Position numbers and translations under genes: made by a program. Under the pieces are notes generated by a model that was not told the origin of the DNA, ran no database searches, and worked only from the letters and a program-made list of their open reading frames with translations. Below are positions 49,467-61,875 of a DNA stretch of 64,000 nucleotides, one piece after another. Source of the stretch: Dechloromonas sp. (GTDB lineage Bacteria; Pseudomonadota; Gammaproteobacteria; Burkholderiales; Rhodocyclaceae); assembly GCA_028689015.1 (NCBI GenBank), contig JAQTXC010000001.1:79758-143757 (forward strand), in the 5' to 3' direction. How positions within the stretch are numbered: the stretch's first letter is position 1; each line of letters begins with the position of its first letter.

Positions 49467-51248
49467 TCAATGGCTGCAGTCGTCATTTGGGCGACTGTTG
49501 GCAAAGCGTAAGTCTTGCGGATAGGGGAAGAAATCCTCGACGTGGCCGGCGCGGATTTTTTCCTGGGCATCCTGCCAGAAGGCGGGTTTCAGCAAATCCT
49601 TGTGGTGCGTCATGAACAACTTCCGGACCATCGGTGAGCCGAGCAGGAAGGTTGAAAACTCCTCGGGGAAAACGTCGTTGCGGGCGACCGGATACCAGAC
49701 CTCGCCCGACATTTCTGTTTCGAAGTCCGGTGCTGGTGGAATTTTCCGGAAGTTGATGTCGGTCATGTACTCGATTTCATCGTAGTCGTAGAAAACGACT
49801 CGGCCGTAGCGGGTAATGCCGAAATTCTTCCACAGCATGTCGCCGGGGAAAATATTGGCCTGGGCCAGTTCGCGGATGGCGTTACCGTATTCGCGGATGG
49901 CATGTTCGAGGGCGTCCTGCTGATTGCTCTTGTCCATCCGGTCGATGTGGATGTTGAGCGGCTCCATGCGCCGTTCAATGTAGAGGTGCTTGATGATCAA
50001 TTGCTCGCCATCGACCTCGAATTTGGATGGCGCCAAGTGGCGCAATTCGTCAAGCACCTCGTCGGAAAAACGTTTCAGCGGAAACATCACGTTGGAAAAT
50101 TCCAGCGTGTCCGCCATCCGGCCGACGCGGTCGACCTGCTTGACCATCAAAAATTTGCGTTTGACGGTAGCCTGGTCCATTTCCTTCGAACTGCCAAATA
50201 CGTCCTTGATGATCTTGAAGACATACGGGTAGGAGGGCAGCGTAAAGACCAGCATGACCAGGCCACGAATACCCGGTGCCATGATGAATTTGTCTGCGGA
50301 GTGGTGCAGGTGGTAAATGAAATCCCGGAAAAACATGGTTTTTCCCTGTTTGCCCAGGCCCAGCATGATGTAAATCTCGGAACGTGGCTTGTTGGGCATG
50401 ATGGCACGCAGGAACTGCACGTAGCCGGACGGGACTTCCATGTCGACCATGAAATAGGCGCGCGATAGCGAGAACAGCAAGCCGATCCGCCAGGCATCAA
50501 GCAGGATGGTGTCAAGGTAGAGTGCGCCTTGGTCGTCATGCAGCACCGGAATGGCGAAAGGATATTCGGTCGCGCCGTTGATCGCTTTGCCGATGATGTA
50601 GGCGGCCTTGTTCCGATAAAAAGCCGAGCCCAGAACCTGGATCTGGAAATTGAACTCGCGATTTGGCATGGCGCGAAAATAGCGTCGGATGGCGTGGTAA
50701 ACGTAGTTGACGTCGCGCTCAAGGTCAGCAAACGGACGTTGCCAGGAAAAATCGGTAATGATCTGGCGAATTGCCCCGCGCAAGCCTGCGGCATCGGCGT
50801 AGTAGCTGCGGTAGGTGGCGTCTTCGTCGCCCTCCAGATTTTCGGTTGAGATGGTCGGCCGGACAAAAATGAAATCGTTGTGAAAATAAGTGCGGTGCAG
50901 AATTTTCGTCGTCACCGAGTTAAAGAAGGTTTCGGCCAGTTCTGGCTGTCGGTGATTGAGCAACAGGCCGATATATAAGAGCTTGACTTGCTGCCAGGTG
51001 GCGTCATCAATGTTTTGAGCATCGAATTCCGAGCGCAGGCGCTCGACGCATTCATCGACCCGGTCGTCGTAGAAGCGGATACGTTCCTTGACCGCCCGAT
51101 GGACGCCTAGCCAGTCGCCCTGTTCAAAACGCATTTTGGCTTCGCAGCAAGTTTGCCGGAAGAGCCGGTAGTGTTTGTTGAAGCCTTGAATCAGGGCCAG
51201 CGCAATCTGGTGCGCGTTGGTGCCATAGAGGCCGACGGAAATCTTCAT
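49467..51248 (-). CDS. aceK: Isocitrate dehydrogenase kinase/phosphatase
   Basis: HHSADKFIMAPGIRGLVMLVFTLPSYPYVFKIIKDVFGSSKEM; NIFPGDMLWKNFGITRYGRVVFYDYDEIEYMTDINFRKIP. Start set at MKISVGLYG. Confidence 0.97.
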   Translation of the reverse strand: MKISVGLYGTNAHQIALALIQGFNKHYRLFRQTCCEAKMRFEQGDWLGVHRAVKERIRFYDDRVDECVERLRSEFDAQNIDDATWQQVKLLYIGLLLNHRQPELAETFFNSVTTKILHRTYFHNDFIFVRPTISTENLEGDEDATYRSYYADAAGLRGAIRQIITDFSWQRPFADLERDVNYVYHAIRRYFRAMPNREFNFQIQVLGSAFYRNKAAYIIGKAINGATEYPFAIPVLHDDQGALYLDTILLDAWRIGLLFSLSRAYFMVDMEVPSGYVQFLRAIMPNKPRSEIYIMLGLGKQGKTMFFRDFIYHLHHSADKFIMAPGIRGLVMLVFTLPSYPYVFKIIKDVFGSSKEMDQATVKRKFLMVKQVDRVGRMADTLEFSNVMFPLKRFSDEVLDELRHLAPSKFEVDGEQLIIKHLYIERRMEPLNIHIDRMDKSNQQDALEHAIREYGNAIRELAQANIFPGDMLWKNFGITRYGRVVFYDYDEIEYMTDINFRKIPPAPDFETEMSGEVWYPVARNDVFPEEFSTFLLGSPMVRKLFMTHHKDLLKPAFWQDAQEKIRAGHVEDFFPYPQDLRFANSRPNDDCSH

Positions 51249-51447
51249 TGTCATGACTCCGGAGGGACCGGCCGATTCTAGCACCCGGACCCGGGTCTTT
51301 TCGGGGAGTTCACACTGTGAAATGTGCTTTCACCGTTGACCGAAGCGGTGTGGGCGCGGATACTCCCGAGGTTGCATTTGTAAGCACCGCGCAAGGGGGC
51401 CGCCGTATCATCGGCTCGCGTTTTCATACTAATGACAAGGGGTTCGC

Positions 51448-53685
51448 ATGTCCGCAGGCAAGTCCAAGATTATCTATACGCTCACTGACGAGGCGCCGCT
51501 GCTGGCGACTTGTGCATTTTTGCCCATCATCCGCACCTTCGCCGGTCCGGCCGGTGTTGAAATCGAGAAAAGCGATATTTCAGTTTCCGCCCGCGTTCTC
51601 GCTGAGTTTTCCGAGTTTCTGACTGAGGAACAGCGGGTGCCGAACACCCTGGCTGACCTGGGCGCCCGCACCCTGCTGCCGGAAACCAACATTATCAAGC
51701 TGCCGAACATTTCGGCCTCGGTCGCCCAGCTCAAAGCCTGCGTCAAGGAATTGCAGGCCAAGGGTTATGCCATTCCCGATTACCCGGAAGTGCCGAGCAG
51801 CGACGAGGAAAAGTCGATCGTTGCCCGCTACGGCAAGTGCCTGGGGTCTGCGGTTAACCCGGTACTGCGCGAAGGTAACTCCGACCGTCGTGCGCCGCTG
51901 GCCGTCAAAAACTACGCCCGCAAGAACCCGCATTCGATGGGCAAGTGGGTGTCGTGGTCGCAGACTCACGTTTCGCACATGCATGGGGGTGATTTCTACC
52001 ATGGCGAAAAATCAATCACGCTGGACAAGCCGCGTCGCGTGCGCATGGAGTTGATCGCCAAGGGCGGCAAGCGCACCGTGCTCAAGCCGGAAGTGAAGTT
52101 GCTGGCTGGCGAAATCATCGACTCGATGTTCATGAGCAAGAAGGCCCTGTGCGATTTCTACGAAAGCGAACTGGAGGATTGCCGCAATTCCGGCATTCTG
52201 TTCTCGCTGCACGTCAAGGCGACGATGATGAAGGTGTCGCACCCCATCGTTTTCGGTCACTGCGTCAAGATCTTCTACAAGGAAGCCTTTGAGAAGCACG
52301 GTGACCTGTTCAACGAACTGGGTATCAACGTCAATAATGGCATGGTCGATCTGTATGAAAAGATCAAGACCCTGCCGGAATCGAAGCGCGACGAGATCAT
52401 CCGCGATCTGCACGCCTGCCAGGAGTACCGTCCGAAGCTGGCCATGGTGGACTCGGCCAAGGGCATTACCAACTTCCACTCGCCGAACGACATTATTGTC
52501 GATGCCTCGATGCCGGCGATGATCCGTTCCGGCGGCAAGATGTGGGGGGCCGACGGCAAGCAGTATGACGCCAAGTGCGTCATGCCGGAATCGACCTTTG
52601 CCCGCATCTATCAGGAGATGATCAACTTCTGCAAGACCAACGGCGCCTTCGATCCAAAGACCATGGGCACCGTTCCCAACGTCGGCCTGATGGCCCAGAA
52701 GGCCGAAGAATACGGTTCGCACGACAAGACCTTCGAAGTCACTGAAGATGGCATTGCCAACATCGTGGATATCGACAGCGGCGAAGTGCTGCTGACGCAG
52801 AATGTTGAAGCCGGCGACATCTGGCGCATGTGTCAGGTCAAGGATGCGCCGATCCGCGACTGGGTCAAGCTGGCCGTCACCCGCGCCCGCAACTCCGGCA
52901 TGCCGGCCGTCTTCTGGCTGGACCCGTACCGTCCGCACGAGAATGAGCTGATCAAGAAGGTCGAAACCTACCTTCAGGATTACGACACCAGCGGCCTGGA
53001 AATTCACATCATGTCGCAGGTTCGCGCCATGCGTTTCACGCTGGAGCGCGTGATTCGTGGCCTCGATACCATTTCGGTGACTGGCAATATCCTGCGCGAT
53101 TACCTGACCGACCTGTTCCCGATCATGGAACTGGGCACCTCCGCCAAGATGCTGTCCATCGTCCCGCTGATGAACGGCGGCGGCATGTACGAAACCGGTG
53201 CTGGCGGTTCGGCCCCGAAGCACGTGCAACAGCTCACCGAAGAAAATCACCTGCGCTGGGATTCGCTGGGTGAGTTCCTGGCTCTGGCCGTGTCGCTCGA
53301 AGATCTCGGCATCAAGGAAGGCAATGTCCGTGCGCAATTGCTGGCCAAGACGCTGGATGCGGCGACCGGTAAGCTGCTCGACAACCGCAAGTCGCCGTCG
53401 CCAAAAACCGGTGAACTCGACAACCGCGGTTCGCAGTTCTATCTGGCCATGTTCTGGGCCCAGGAACTGGCAGCGCAGAAGGAAGATGCCGAACTGGCCG
53501 CTCATTTTGCCAAGTTGGCCAAGACGCTGACCGACAACGAGGCTCAGATTGTGGCCGAGTTGAAAATGGTTCAGGGGCAGCCAGTGGATATCGGTGGCTA
53601 CTACAAGGCGGATTCCGAGAAGTGCAAGGCGGTTATGCGGCCGAGCCCGACGCTCAATGCGGCACTGAAAGCCGCCCGCCTCTAA
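51448..53685 (+). CDS. Monomeric NADP-dependent isocitrate dehydrogenase
   Basis: 745 aa; [81 protein letters not shown]. Confidence 0.97.
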   Translation: MSAGKSKIIYTLTDEAPLLATCAFLPIIRTFAGPAGVEIEKSDISVSARVLAEFSEFLTEEQRVPNTLADLGARTLLPETNIIKLPNISASVAQLKACVKELQAKGYAIPDYPEVPSSDEEKSIVARYGKCLGSAVNPVLREGNSDRRAPLAVKNYARKNPHSMGKWVSWSQTHVSHMHGGDFYHGEKSITLDKPRRVRMELIAKGGKRTVLKPEVKLLAGEIIDSMFMSKKALCDFYESELEDCRNSGILFSLHVKATMMKVSHPIVFGHCVKIFYKEAFEKHGDLFNELGINVNNGMVDLYEKIKTLPESKRDEIIRDLHACQEYRPKLAMVDSAKGITNFHSPNDIIVDASMPAMIRSGGKMWGADGKQYDAKCVMPESTFARIYQEMINFCKTNGAFDPKTMGTVPNVGLMAQKAEEYGSHDKTFEVTEDGIANIVDIDSGEVLLTQNVEAGDIWRMCQVKDAPIRDWVKLAVTRARNSGMPAVFWLDPYRPHENELIKKVETYLQDYDTSGLEIHIMSQVRAMRFTLERVIRGLDTISVTGNILRDYLTDLFPIMELGTSAKMLSIVPLMNGGGMYETGAGGSAPKHVQQLTEENHLRWDSLGEFLALAVSLEDLGIKEGNVRAQLLAKTLDAATGKLLDNRKSPSPKTGELDNRGSQFYLAMFWAQELAAQKEDAELAAHFAKLAKTLTDNEAQIVAELKMVQGQPVDIGGYYKADSEKCKAVMRPSPTLNAALKAARL

Positions 53686-53730
53686 ACGCAGCTTGCCTGT
53701 CCGCGCCAGCGGCGGGCCTGCTGATCAAAA

Positions 53731-53762
53731 AAAGCGAAGATCTGACAGATCTTCGCTTTTTT
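53731..53762 (+). terminator. Rho-independent terminator
   Basis: AAAGCGAAGATCTGACAGATCTTCGCTTT followed by T-run. Confidence 0.9.
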
Positions 53763-53907
53763 TATTGGTTTTGGCGGGTCGACCGCGATTGGCCTTTTGC
53801 GACATAATCCTCGTCACTGTCCGTGGCCGCTTGTCAGGTGGCGGACTATCCCGCACCAGGGATTCATTATTGACCAGCTCGTCCGATAACAACGCACAGG
53901 AGTGGCT

Positions 53908-55149
<1,242 letters not shown>

Positions 55150-55160
55150 TTGCGTTTACT

Positions 55161-56021
55161 TTGTGCTTGAATGAGGCCCCCGCTCGCGGGGGTTTCTTTT
55201 TTCGGCTAGCTGCAGGTGCGTGTTTGAATCGTCATCCCATTGCTGTCTTCGACTCCGGCCTCGGCGGCCTGACGGTCCTGCGGGCCTTGCGCGGTCAACT
55301 GCCGCAGGAAGATTTTTTTTATTACGCCGATACCCGTTATCTGCCTTACGGCGATCGCCCGGAAGCCTTCATTCGCGAACGTGGTGTGCGCATTGCCGAA
55401 GGCTTGGCGGCACGGGGCGCCAAGGCGCTGGTGATTGCCTGTAATACCGCGACAGCGGCGGCAGCCGAAGCCATCCGGGCGGCGGTCAGTTTGCCGGTGG
55501 TGGCGCTCGAACCGGGCGTCAAGCCGGCGGCAGCGCTCAGCAGGCGTGGCGTCGTTGGCGTGCTGGCGACAACCCGTACTTTGCACAGCGCGCGTTTTCA
55601 GCGCTTGGTGGCCAGCCATGCGGGTCATTTGCAGGTGCTGGCCCAGGCATGTCCGGGCTTGGCCGATGCGATCGAAGTGCATGGCGCACATAGCCCGGCC
55701 GTGGACGAATTGCTTGATCGTTTTATACCGCCACTGACGCAAGCCGGGGTGGATGTTGTGGTTTTGGGATGTACCCATTACCCGTGGGTCGCTGAGGGCA
55801 TTGCCCGTCGCTTGCCCGATACCTGCCAATTGCTCGATACCGGCGAGGCAGTGGCTCGGCAACTGGCGCGTTTGCTGCAAGCCGGTAGTCTGTTGGGTGG
55901 GGGGCAGGGGCGCTTGGTGATGGCGACCAGTGGCCAGCCCGCCTGGGTTGATGCCACGGTCAACCGCCTGTGGCAGCATGATTTCGGGCAACGTCTGCCC
56001 GTTCAATATTGGGAGCCCTGA
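55161..56021 (+). CDS. murI: Glutamate racemase (true start probably the TTG near 55224)
   Basis: HPIAVFDSGLGGLTVLRALRGQLPQEDFFYYADTRYLPYGDRP; ALVIACNTATAA; VVLGCTHYPWV. Confidence 0.94.
   Translation: MCLNEAPARGGFFFRLAAGACLNRHPIAVFDSGLGGLTVLRALRGQLPQEDFFYYADTRYLPYGDRPEAFIRERGVRIAEGLAARGAKALVIACNTATAAAAEAIRAAVSLPVVALEPGVKPAAALSRRGVVGVLATTRTLHSARFQRLVASHAGHLQVLAQACPGLADAIEVHGAHSPAVDELLDRFIPPLTQAGVDVVVLGCTHYPWVAEGIARRLPDTCQLLDTGEAVARQLARLLQAGSLLGGGQGRLVMATSGQPAWVDATVNRLWQHDFGQRLPVQYWEP
55176..55200 (+). terminator. Rho-independent terminator downstream of icd
   Basis: GCCCCCGCTCGCGGGGGT followed by T-rich tract. Confidence 0.85.
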
Positions 56022-56022
56022 A

Positions 56023-57222
56023 ATGAGCGAAACACCCAAACCCTTGGCTGGCCTCAAGGTGGTCGAACTCGGGACCTTGATTGCCGGCCCCTTCTGCACG
56101 CGCATTCTGGCCGAGTTTGGCGCCGAGGTGATCAAGGTCGAGTCCCCTGACGGTGGCGACCCGCTACGCCAATGGCGCAAGCTGTATGACGGAACCTCCT
56201 TGTGGTGGTACGTGCAGGCGCGCAACAAGAAGTCGGTGACGGCCAATCTCAAGCACCCGGAGGGCCGTGAATTCGTCCGTCGGCTGATTGCCGAGGCCGA
56301 CATTCTGGTCGAGAATTTTCGCCCGGGTGTGCTGGAGAAATTCGAGCTGGGCTGGGATGACCTGCGCGCCGAAAACCCCGGCCTGGTCATGGTCCGGTTG
56401 TCGGGCTTCGGCCAGACCGGGCCGTACAAGGAGCAGCCGGGCTTTGGTGCAGTGGGTGAGTCGATGGGCGGCCTGCGTTACATCACCGGCTTTCCGGATC
56501 GGCCGCCGGTGCGCACCGGCATTTCCATCGGGGATTCGATTGCTGCTCTGTGGGGGGCGATCGGCGCGCTGATGGCTTTGCGCCACAAGGAAGTGAATGG
56601 CGGGCTGGGGCAGGTGGTCGATGTCGCGCTGTATGAAGCGGTTTTTGCGATGATGGAATCGATGGTGCCGGAGTTCGATGTCTTTGGCTTCGTCCGCGAA
56701 CGGACCGGCAACATCATGCCCGGCATTACCCCATCCAACACCCATACCACCCGCGATGGCAAGCATGTGACCATCGGCGCCAATGGTGATGCCATTTTCA
56801 AGCGTTTCATGCGCGCCATCGGGCGCGACGACCTGGCTGACGACCCCGGTCTGGCCGATAACGCCGGGCGCGATGCGCGGCGTGACGAGGTCTATGCCTT
56901 GATCGACAGTTGGTGTGCGCAGCACGACGAAGCCGATATCCTGCGTGTGCTGGCAGCGGCCGAGGTGCCGTCGTCGCGGGTCTATTCTGCGGTCGACATG
57001 CTGGCTGACCCGCAATTCATCGCCCGCCAGATGTTTGAGTCGGCGACCTTGCCGGACGGCCAAGCCTTTCGTCTGCCCGGTATCGTCCCTAAATTGTCAG
57101 CCACACCCGGCGGCACTGCCTGGATTGGACCGGCATTGGGCGAGCATACGGACCGCGTGCTGGCGGCCCTCGGCTACGATGCGGCGGCCATTGCCCGGTT
57201 ACATGCGGCAGGTGCGGTTTAG
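56023..57222 (+). CDS. CaiB/BaiF family (class III) CoA-transferase
   Basis: LAGLKVVELGTLIAGPFCTRILAEFGAEVIKVESPDGGDPLRQWR; NKKSVTANLKHPEGREFVRRLIAEADILVENFRPGVLE. Confidence 0.94.
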   Translation: MSETPKPLAGLKVVELGTLIAGPFCTRILAEFGAEVIKVESPDGGDPLRQWRKLYDGTSLWWYVQARNKKSVTANLKHPEGREFVRRLIAEADILVENFRPGVLEKFELGWDDLRAENPGLVMVRLSGFGQTGPYKEQPGFGAVGESMGGLRYITGFPDRPPVRTGISIGDSIAALWGAIGALMALRHKEVNGGLGQVVDVALYEAVFAMMESMVPEFDVFGFVRERTGNIMPGITPSNTHTTRDGKHVTIGANGDAIFKRFMRAIGRDDLADDPGLADNAGRDARRDEVYALIDSWCAQHDEADILRVLAAAEVPSSRVYSAVDMLADPQFIARQMFESATLPDGQAFRLPGIVPKLSATPGGTAWIGPALGEHTDRVLAALGYDAAAIARLHAAGAV

Positions 57223-57231
57223 ACTGTGGGA

Positions 57232-57774
57232 TCAGCGCAAACGGAAACTGACGGGCAGTAGCATGTCGCGCGGCGTATCGGCCGGCAGTGAGCGCAACTG
57301 GCGCACCGCCCGCAGGGCGGCGTCGTCGAGGAGGGGGTGGCCACTGCTTGCTTCGACGCGGGCGGCCGCCACGGCACCGCTTTCATCAACCAGCAGCAGG
57401 ACCAGGACTTCGCCTTCGATGCCCTGACGGCGGGCAGCTTCCGGGTAGTACAAGCCTTGAGCTTGCTGGTCGCTGAATTGTTGTCGGATGTGCTCGCTCC
57501 AGGTTTTGGGGGTGTGCACGCGGTCGACCGTCGAGTGGGTCCTTTTTTTGTTCCTTTCCGGCGGTGCTCGCTCGGCCTTGGTGGGTGGTTCGGGCAGGCT
57601 GAGCGGCAGTGCGCTGGGCGTAGCAGGCGTCGGTGGGGTGGCCAGCGTGGCCTTGAGGGGCGGCGCCGCGGATGGCGGCACAGGGCTGGCTGGGGCCGCG
57701 CTCAGGAAAGGCGCGCCGTGCAGCAGCAAGGACAGGCCCAGGGCCGGCCACAGCGGGCGCATCAAGGACAACAT
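57232..57774 (-). CDS. TonB-family protein (C-terminal TonB domain)
   Basis: Pro-rich periplasmic segment; YYPEAARRQGIEGEVLVLLLVDESGAVAAARVEASSGHPLLDDAALRAVRQL. Confidence 0.85.
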   Translation of the reverse strand: MLSLMRPLWPALGLSLLLHGAPFLSAAPASPVPPSAAPPLKATLATPPTPATPSALPLSLPEPPTKAERAPPERNKKRTHSTVDRVHTPKTWSEHIRQQFSDQQAQGLYYPEAARRQGIEGEVLVLLLVDESGAVAAARVEASSGHPLLDDAALRAVRQLRSLPADTPRDMLLPVSFRLR

Positions 57775-57807
57775 GAGAGAATCGGGGCTGACTGAATGAG
57801 GGAGAGT

Positions 57808-58848
57808 ATGCAGGTGAGCAAGCACATGACGCGCTGGAGTCTGGCCATGATAATCGGGATTGCCGGAATTGTTCCGGTTCAGGCAGCCATTTGGGCCAGC
57901 GATGAAGGGCAGTTACCGACCCCGACCGCATTGTCTACCCAGCTCGAACTGGGTGATCTGGCCCAGGCCAAGGCCTGGCTGGCGGCTGGTTTGCCACCTG
58001 ATTTCATGGGCAGCCGGATCGGCTCCGGGTTGATGATCGGTGCCTGGGAGGGGCATGTGGCCTTGATGGAGCTTTTTCTGGCGAGTGGGGCCGACATCAA
58101 CCGGGTTAACGCGAATGGCGAGTCTGCTTTGGCGCTGGCCGCCTGGCGGGGGCAAACGGCGGCCGTTGATTGGTTGCTGGCGCATGGTGCCCAGCTCAAT
58201 ACCGCAGGGCGGCGCTGGTCGGCGCTGCATTACGCGGTGTTTGCCGGACACGAGGCGCTGGCAAACGACTTGCTGGCGCGGGGGGCGGACATCAATGCCC
58301 AAAGCCCCAACGGGTCCAGCGTGTTGATGATGGCGGTGTATGAGGGGCGTGAAACCTTGGCTCGCCAGCTGATTGAAAAAGGGGCTGATCGCCGGCTGAA
58401 AAATGATTGGGGCGAGGGGGCGCTGGACTGGGCGATGCGCGGCAATCGGCTGAATATTGCCCGACTGGTCAGCGATCCGCAGGAATTCAATACGGCGGTG
58501 AGTCAACCGCGCGACAGTTGGGGCGCTGCGCCGCGCTCGGTGTTCATGTCCAAGGCGCTGGAAGATTTGCTGACCATGCGTCAGGCCCTGGCCGAGCGCA
58601 AGATGTCCACCGAGGTCATCGACCGGCGAATTGCTGCCGAACGGATGCGGATTGTTCGCGCTGAATTCGACCGCCCGGCGACGCCGCAGAAAGCCGTGAC
58701 GCTGGAAGTGTCGGCCAGTCGCAGCAAGGCCGACCAGCAATCGATCCGCATTGTACCGACCGGCAAGGCGGCCCCACCGGTCTATCAAGTGCCGCCGGCG
58801 ACCTACTTCGGAAAACCGCGCATGCCGGTGCCAACGCGCAATTACTGA
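57808..58848 (+). CDS. Exported ankyrin-repeat protein
   Basis: Signal-like N-terminus; repeats NRVNANGESALALAAWRGQTAAVDWLLAHGAQLNTAGRRWSALHYAVFAGHEALANDLLARGADINAQSPNGSSVLMMAVYEG. Confidence 0.88.
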   Translation: MQVSKHMTRWSLAMIIGIAGIVPVQAAIWASDEGQLPTPTALSTQLELGDLAQAKAWLAAGLPPDFMGSRIGSGLMIGAWEGHVALMELFLASGADINRVNANGESALALAAWRGQTAAVDWLLAHGAQLNTAGRRWSALHYAVFAGHEALANDLLARGADINAQSPNGSSVLMMAVYEGRETLARQLIEKGADRRLKNDWGEGALDWAMRGNRLNIARLVSDPQEFNTAVSQPRDSWGAAPRSVFMSKALEDLLTMRQALAERKMSTEVIDRRIAAERMRIVRAEFDRPATPQKAVTLEVSASRSKADQQSIRIVPTGKAAPPVYQVPPATYFGKPRMPVPTRNY

Positions 58849-59471
58849 GCGTCGCGCGGTGTTGATTGCAAACTCATCACCGCCGTGACCAGTTCGGCCA
58901 GGGTGCGCACGGCCATCTTGTCCATTACCCGCGCCCGATGCGCTTCAACGGTTTTCATGCTGATCGCCAGTGTGTCGGCAATCTGCTTGTTGAGCTTGCC
59001 GGCGACGACCAGTTCCATGACTTCCCGTTCGCGCTGCGTTAGTTGGTCGATGCGGTGATTGATCGCCTCGTGCTGCTGGCGACGGCTGCTCAGTTGCTGT
59101 TCGAGTTCGAGCGCCCGCCGGATGCGATTGAGGAGATCTTCGTTATGGAAGGGCTTTTCGATGAAATCGCAGGCGCCGCGTTGCAGTGCGCTGACCGCCA
59201 TCGGGACGTCGCCATGACCGGTGACGAAGATGATTGGCAGGGGCGACCCCAAGGCGTCGAGTTTTTCATGGAGTTCGAGGCCACTCATTTCCGGCATCCG
59301 GACATCAAGTACCAGGCAACCGTGCATGTCGTCATGGCGGGCAGCCAGGAAGCTTTCGCCAGAGGGGAAACAGGCCACCGGGAAACCTTCGCCTTCCAGT
59401 AGCCAGGTCATTGAGTCGCGCATCGCGTCGTCGTCGTCGACGACATAGATAATTTGCTGGGCTTCATTCAT
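58842..59471 (-). CDS. FixJ/TtrR-type response regulator (REC + LuxR HTH)
   Basis: IIYVVDDDDAMRDSMTWLLEGEGFPV; CLVLDVRMPEMSGLELHEKL; LTQREREVMELVVAGKLNKQIADTLAISMKTVEAHRARVMDKM. Confidence 0.95.
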   Translation of the reverse strand: MNEAQQIIYVVDDDDAMRDSMTWLLEGEGFPVACFPSGESFLAARHDDMHGCLVLDVRMPEMSGLELHEKLDALGSPLPIIFVTGHGDVPMAVSALQRGACDFIEKPFHNEDLLNRIRRALELEQQLSSRRQQHEAINHRIDQLTQREREVMELVVAGKLNKQIADTLAISMKTVEAHRARVMDKMAVRTLAELVTAVMSLQSTPRDAQ

Positions 59472-61863
59472 CGGTGATCTCGCTGGCATTTTCAATGGGG
59501 ACAGTGAAGTGGAAGATGCTGCCGCCATCACGCTGGGTCTCGACCCACAGTCGGCCCTGGTGAAACTCGATGATCGAGCGGCAGATGGCTAGACCGATGC
59601 CCATGCCATCCGGCTTGGTGGTGAAGAAGGGGGCAAAAATTCGTTCGATGTCGTCTTCGGCCAGGCCATGACCGTGGTCGGTAATGCTGATTTCGGCCAT
59701 TCGCTCATCGAGCGGGCGAGCGCGAATCTCAAGCTGGCGGCGTTCCGGCGCCAAGTCATTCATCGCTTCGATGCCATTCTTGATCAGGTTGAGCAGCACT
59801 TGTTCGATCATGATGCGGTCGACAACGATACGCGGCAAGTTTTCCGGGATGGCGACGATGATTTGTGTGCTGGTGCGGCGCGCTTCGATGTCGGCAAAGG
59901 CGCGGGTTTCCTCGATCAGATCGGCGAGCGCAACCGCTTGCCGGTTGGGTTCGCCTTTTTTCACCATGTCGCGCATGCGGCGAATGATCTTGCCTGCCCG
60001 TTCAGCCTGATCAGAGGCTTTTTGCATGGCGGCGAGCAGATCGTCCAGCCGGTAATTACCGGCCTGCATGCGCTTGACGCAGCCGGCGCAGTAGTTGGCG
60101 ATGGCCGACAAGGGCTGGTTTAACTCATGGGCCAGCGACGAGGCCATTTCGCCCATGGTGATCAGACGCGAGGTTTGTTCCAGACGCTTCTGCTGCTGCT
60201 GGTTAACCTCGTCGATGTGTTTGCGGTCGGTGATGTCGGCGGCAATCTGGACCCGCACGGTTCGTCCATCCACCCAGCGAATTGCCCGTTCATGGACGTG
60301 ATACCAGTGGCCGGACAGTTGGTGGCGTACCTCGCCGTCGAATAATTCGTAGGGTAGCTGGTCGACCGTGAGCAAGGCGGGATCTTGCCGCATGGCATCG
60401 ATATCGGGGCGGCAGGCCGTAGTGAGTGTTGCTGAGTCGCGGCCGACGGCATCGAAGCCGAAAATGCTCTGGAAGGCGCGATTGGCAAAGAGGATTTCTC
60501 CAGTCTGCACGTCGGCGACATGGACCGCCGAGTCCAGCCCGTCGATGACCGTGACGAAGCGTTCATGCGCCCGCTCGAGTTCGACGCGAACGCGCTTGGG
60601 CTCGGTGATGTCGTTCATCGACGCCATCCAGCCGATTTGCCGGCCACTGGTCTCAATCAGCGGCGAGAAATAGAGGCGGACATCGAAGCGTTCGCCGTTG
60701 CGCCGCATGATGCGCATTTCAAAACCGCTGGCTGGTGCCTTGCCTGCCAGCGCCTGATCGACGTTGCGCTGTAATTGATCCATTTCTTCCGGCGGCCAGT
60801 AGGGGTAGGGCGGTTTGATGCCGACGAGTTCGCTTTCGCTGTAGCCAGTCATCCGGCAAAAGGCAGCATTGACGAAGGTGATGCGGCCTTCCAGGTCGAT
60901 GGCGCGCAGGCCGGTGATTACCGAATTAGACATGGCCTGGCGGAAGGCATAGGCAGCACGCAGCTGTTCTTCCGTGTTGGCCCGGTGCTGGGCGTGGCGG
61001 CGTAGCTGAATCAGGGTGACGGTGGCGATCAGTGTCAGGGTGATGATCAATGCGGCGGGCAGCAGCGGTAGCCAGGCGCCACCGCTGCGGTAGGCGACGA
61101 CATCAAGACCCAAACGGTTGTTGGGCAGGTCTATGCTGAACGAGCCGGAGATCTTGCGCTCGGTCGGTTGAACTGACGAATTGCGGAATACTTCGCGATT
61201 GGCTTCGTCGAGCACCGTGAGATGGTAGCGGGTGGTAAATACCGCCGGCAGGTTGGCGCGCAGCAGGGTTTCCAACGATTGCATGGCGACAAAGGCGCCG
61301 GCGTCGGCGCTGCCGCGCTGGACCGGAATGATCAGGTCGTGGGCCGGCCGGCCGAGGGCATCCGGATAGTCGTTGGAGACGACTTCATGGTGGCGTAGCA
61401 AGGCGGTTTGCAGCGCAGCGAGGCGGGCACCGCTGAGTTGTTCGCCGACAAAGGTGACATTCGATTCATTGGGTGCCACCCATTCCACCTTGCCACTGGT
61501 GCTCAGCCAGACGATGGCCTGGATCTCCGGGTTGTCGCGAACGTAGCGACCGGCTTTGACCTGGAAGCCTTCGTAGTCGAGCTGACGAAACTCCTGGTCA
61601 CGTCCCAGTTCGGTGATGAAATCAAGGTGGGCATGCAGCCGATTGGCCAGGGTGCGCTCGGCCCAGTGCATATCGCCTTCGAGGGCGGAACGGGCAGTAT
61701 CGAGTTCTCGCCATTGCAGTAGAGCGGTGACGATCAGCATGGCTAGCGCAAACGCACCGATGGCGACATAGGGGGCATTCCACAGCCAGGTCTGGCCGGG
61801 AACGCCAGTTTGGCGTTGTGAAAACATGCCCCGATTCTTCGTCGACCGTGGGCGCGAGGCCAT
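59464..61863 (-). CDS. PAS-domain sensor histidine kinase (FixL/TtrS/DctB-like)
   Basis: Two PAS regions; ITMGEMASSLAHELNQPLSAIANYCAGCVKRM; DHGHGLAEDDIERIFAPFFTTKPDGMGIGLAICRSIIEFHQGRLW. Confidence 0.93.
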   Translation of the reverse strand: MASRPRSTKNRGMFSQRQTGVPGQTWLWNAPYVAIGAFALAMLIVTALLQWRELDTARSALEGDMHWAERTLANRLHAHLDFITELGRDQEFRQLDYEGFQVKAGRYVRDNPEIQAIVWLSTSGKVEWVAPNESNVTFVGEQLSGARLAALQTALLRHHEVVSNDYPDALGRPAHDLIIPVQRGSADAGAFVAMQSLETLLRANLPAVFTTRYHLTVLDEANREVFRNSSVQPTERKISGSFSIDLPNNRLGLDVVAYRSGGAWLPLLPAALIITLTLIATVTLIQLRRHAQHRANTEEQLRAAYAFRQAMSNSVITGLRAIDLEGRITFVNAAFCRMTGYSESELVGIKPPYPYWPPEEMDQLQRNVDQALAGKAPASGFEMRIMRRNGERFDVRLYFSPLIETSGRQIGWMASMNDITEPKRVRVELERAHERFVTVIDGLDSAVHVADVQTGEILFANRAFQSIFGFDAVGRDSATLTTACRPDIDAMRQDPALLTVDQLPYELFDGEVRHQLSGHWYHVHERAIRWVDGRTVRVQIAADITDRKHIDEVNQQQQKRLEQTSRLITMGEMASSLAHELNQPLSAIANYCAGCVKRMQAGNYRLDDLLAAMQKASDQAERAGKIIRRMRDMVKKGEPNRQAVALADLIEETRAFADIEARRTSTQIIVAIPENLPRIVVDRIMIEQVLLNLIKNGIEAMNDLAPERRQLEIRARPLDERMAEISITDHGHGLAEDDIERIFAPFFTTKPDGMGIGLAICRSIIEFHQGRLWVETQRDGGSIFHFTVPIENASEITDE

Positions 61864-61875
61864 AGGGACTTACCC

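Noticed and set aside
49440-49490. Short repeated CTGCAGTCGTCA, 30 bp apart, at the aceK 3' end
   Set aside because: Only two copies of a short word at a gene end; could be a small local duplication, too little evidence for a functional element.
52012-53505. 497-aa minus-strand ORF opposite the monomeric IDH (also 53725..54996 opposite icd)
   Set aside because: Long antisense ORFs due to GC-rich codon usage; the sense genes are unambiguous.
55206-56429. 407-aa minus-strand ORF opposite murI and the CoA-transferase
   Set aside because: Spans two confirmed plus-strand genes and has no domain signature.
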